Below are positions 12,708-12,789 of a stretch of DNA of 12,789 nucleotides, one piece after another; within the stretch, counting starts at the first letter, position 1, and every line of letters begins with the position of its first letter. A model generated the notes under the pieces. The model ran no database searches. It was not told the DNA's origin and was given only the letters and a program-made list of their open reading frames with translations. The DNA comes from Candidatus Pacearchaeota archaeon. GTDB taxonomy: Archaea; Nanobdellota; Nanobdellia; Pacearchaeales; GW2011-AR1. The DNA lies in contig JACQLJ010000008.1 of NCBI GenBank assembly GCA_016234065.1, positions 1 to 12,789 of the forward strand, given 5' to 3'. Position numbers and translations under genes: made by a program.

Positions 12708-12789
12708 ATGGATGAAAGAAAAATAATAAACAGCTTCAAAAATATTAAAAGAGACATAGAAGAATTGAAAGATGGTGTAAAAGAAATTA
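12708..12789 (+). CDS. Unknown protein, first 27 codons (3' end outside the window)
   Basis: An open frame runs from the ATG at 12708 to the window edge: MDERKIINSF, then KNIKRDIEELKDGVKEI. It is charged, with I/F/L at heptad-like spacing, and looks like the start of an amphipathic or coiled-coil helix. A TATA-like element at 12681-12690 and a palindrome at 12663-12677 support a real start. I do not recognise the family. A nearby ATG at 12703 runs into a stop after seven codons and is not used. Confidence 0.6.
   Translation, partial: MDERKIINSFKNIKRDIEELKDGVKEI

Overview
This is a compact, AT-rich window that reads as archaeal, most likely from a small-genome DPANN lineage of the Pacearchaeota/Woesearchaeota kind. 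The evidence is: secF lies upstream of secD (the usual archaeal order); tRNA genes do not encode CCA; many genes have a TATA-like element about 24-30 nt before the start codon and almost no leader; and a Cys-rich secreted protein is built from modules I associate, from memory, with DPANN surface proteins. The lineage is an inference and no database was searched.

Layout. (1) 1-1450: the 5' part of a 5S rRNA on the minus strand with its own TATA element, a Cys-rich exported protein (minus), an 18-bp copy of the 3' end of a tRNA gene, and the intact tRNA-Leu(CAA) (minus). (2) 1450-1890: tRNA-Arg(CCT), an apparently non-coding stretch holding two homologous hairpin units 70 nt apart plus a strong third hairpin (candidate structured RNA), and tRNA-Gly(TCC). 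(3) 1900-4307: secF and secD, overlapping by ATGA, with secF starting 9 nt after tRNA-Gly. SecD carries a PDZ-like domain. (4) 4369-12593: a surface-glycan sugar locus. It holds a polysaccharide flippase (+), a fused C-methyltransferase/RmlC-like cupin (-), three tandem extended-SDR sugar epimerase/dehydratase genes (+), then rmlA and rmlB (-, transcribed rmlB to rmlA). (5) 12594-12789: a divergent promoter region with a perfect 15-bp palindrome and the first 27 codons of an unknown, helix-prone protein.

How the genes work together (inference from families). RmlA and RmlB make dTDP-glucose and then dTDP-4-keto-6-deoxyglucose. The RmlC-like domain would epimerise or isomerise the 4-keto sugar. 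The methyltransferase domain, of the TylC3/TcaB9 sugar C-methyltransferase type, would add a carbon branch. One or more SDRs would reduce or epimerise position 4 or make a separate sugar. The flippase would move lipid-linked glycan across the membrane. No rmlD and no glycosyltransferase is seen in the window. The predicted output is a branched deoxysugar for a cell-surface glycan. The most unusual points are the methyltransferase-cupin fusion, an SDR whose catalytic Tyr is displaced, the tandem-hairpin RNA candidate, the tRNA-secF linkage and the tRNA 3'-end duplication.
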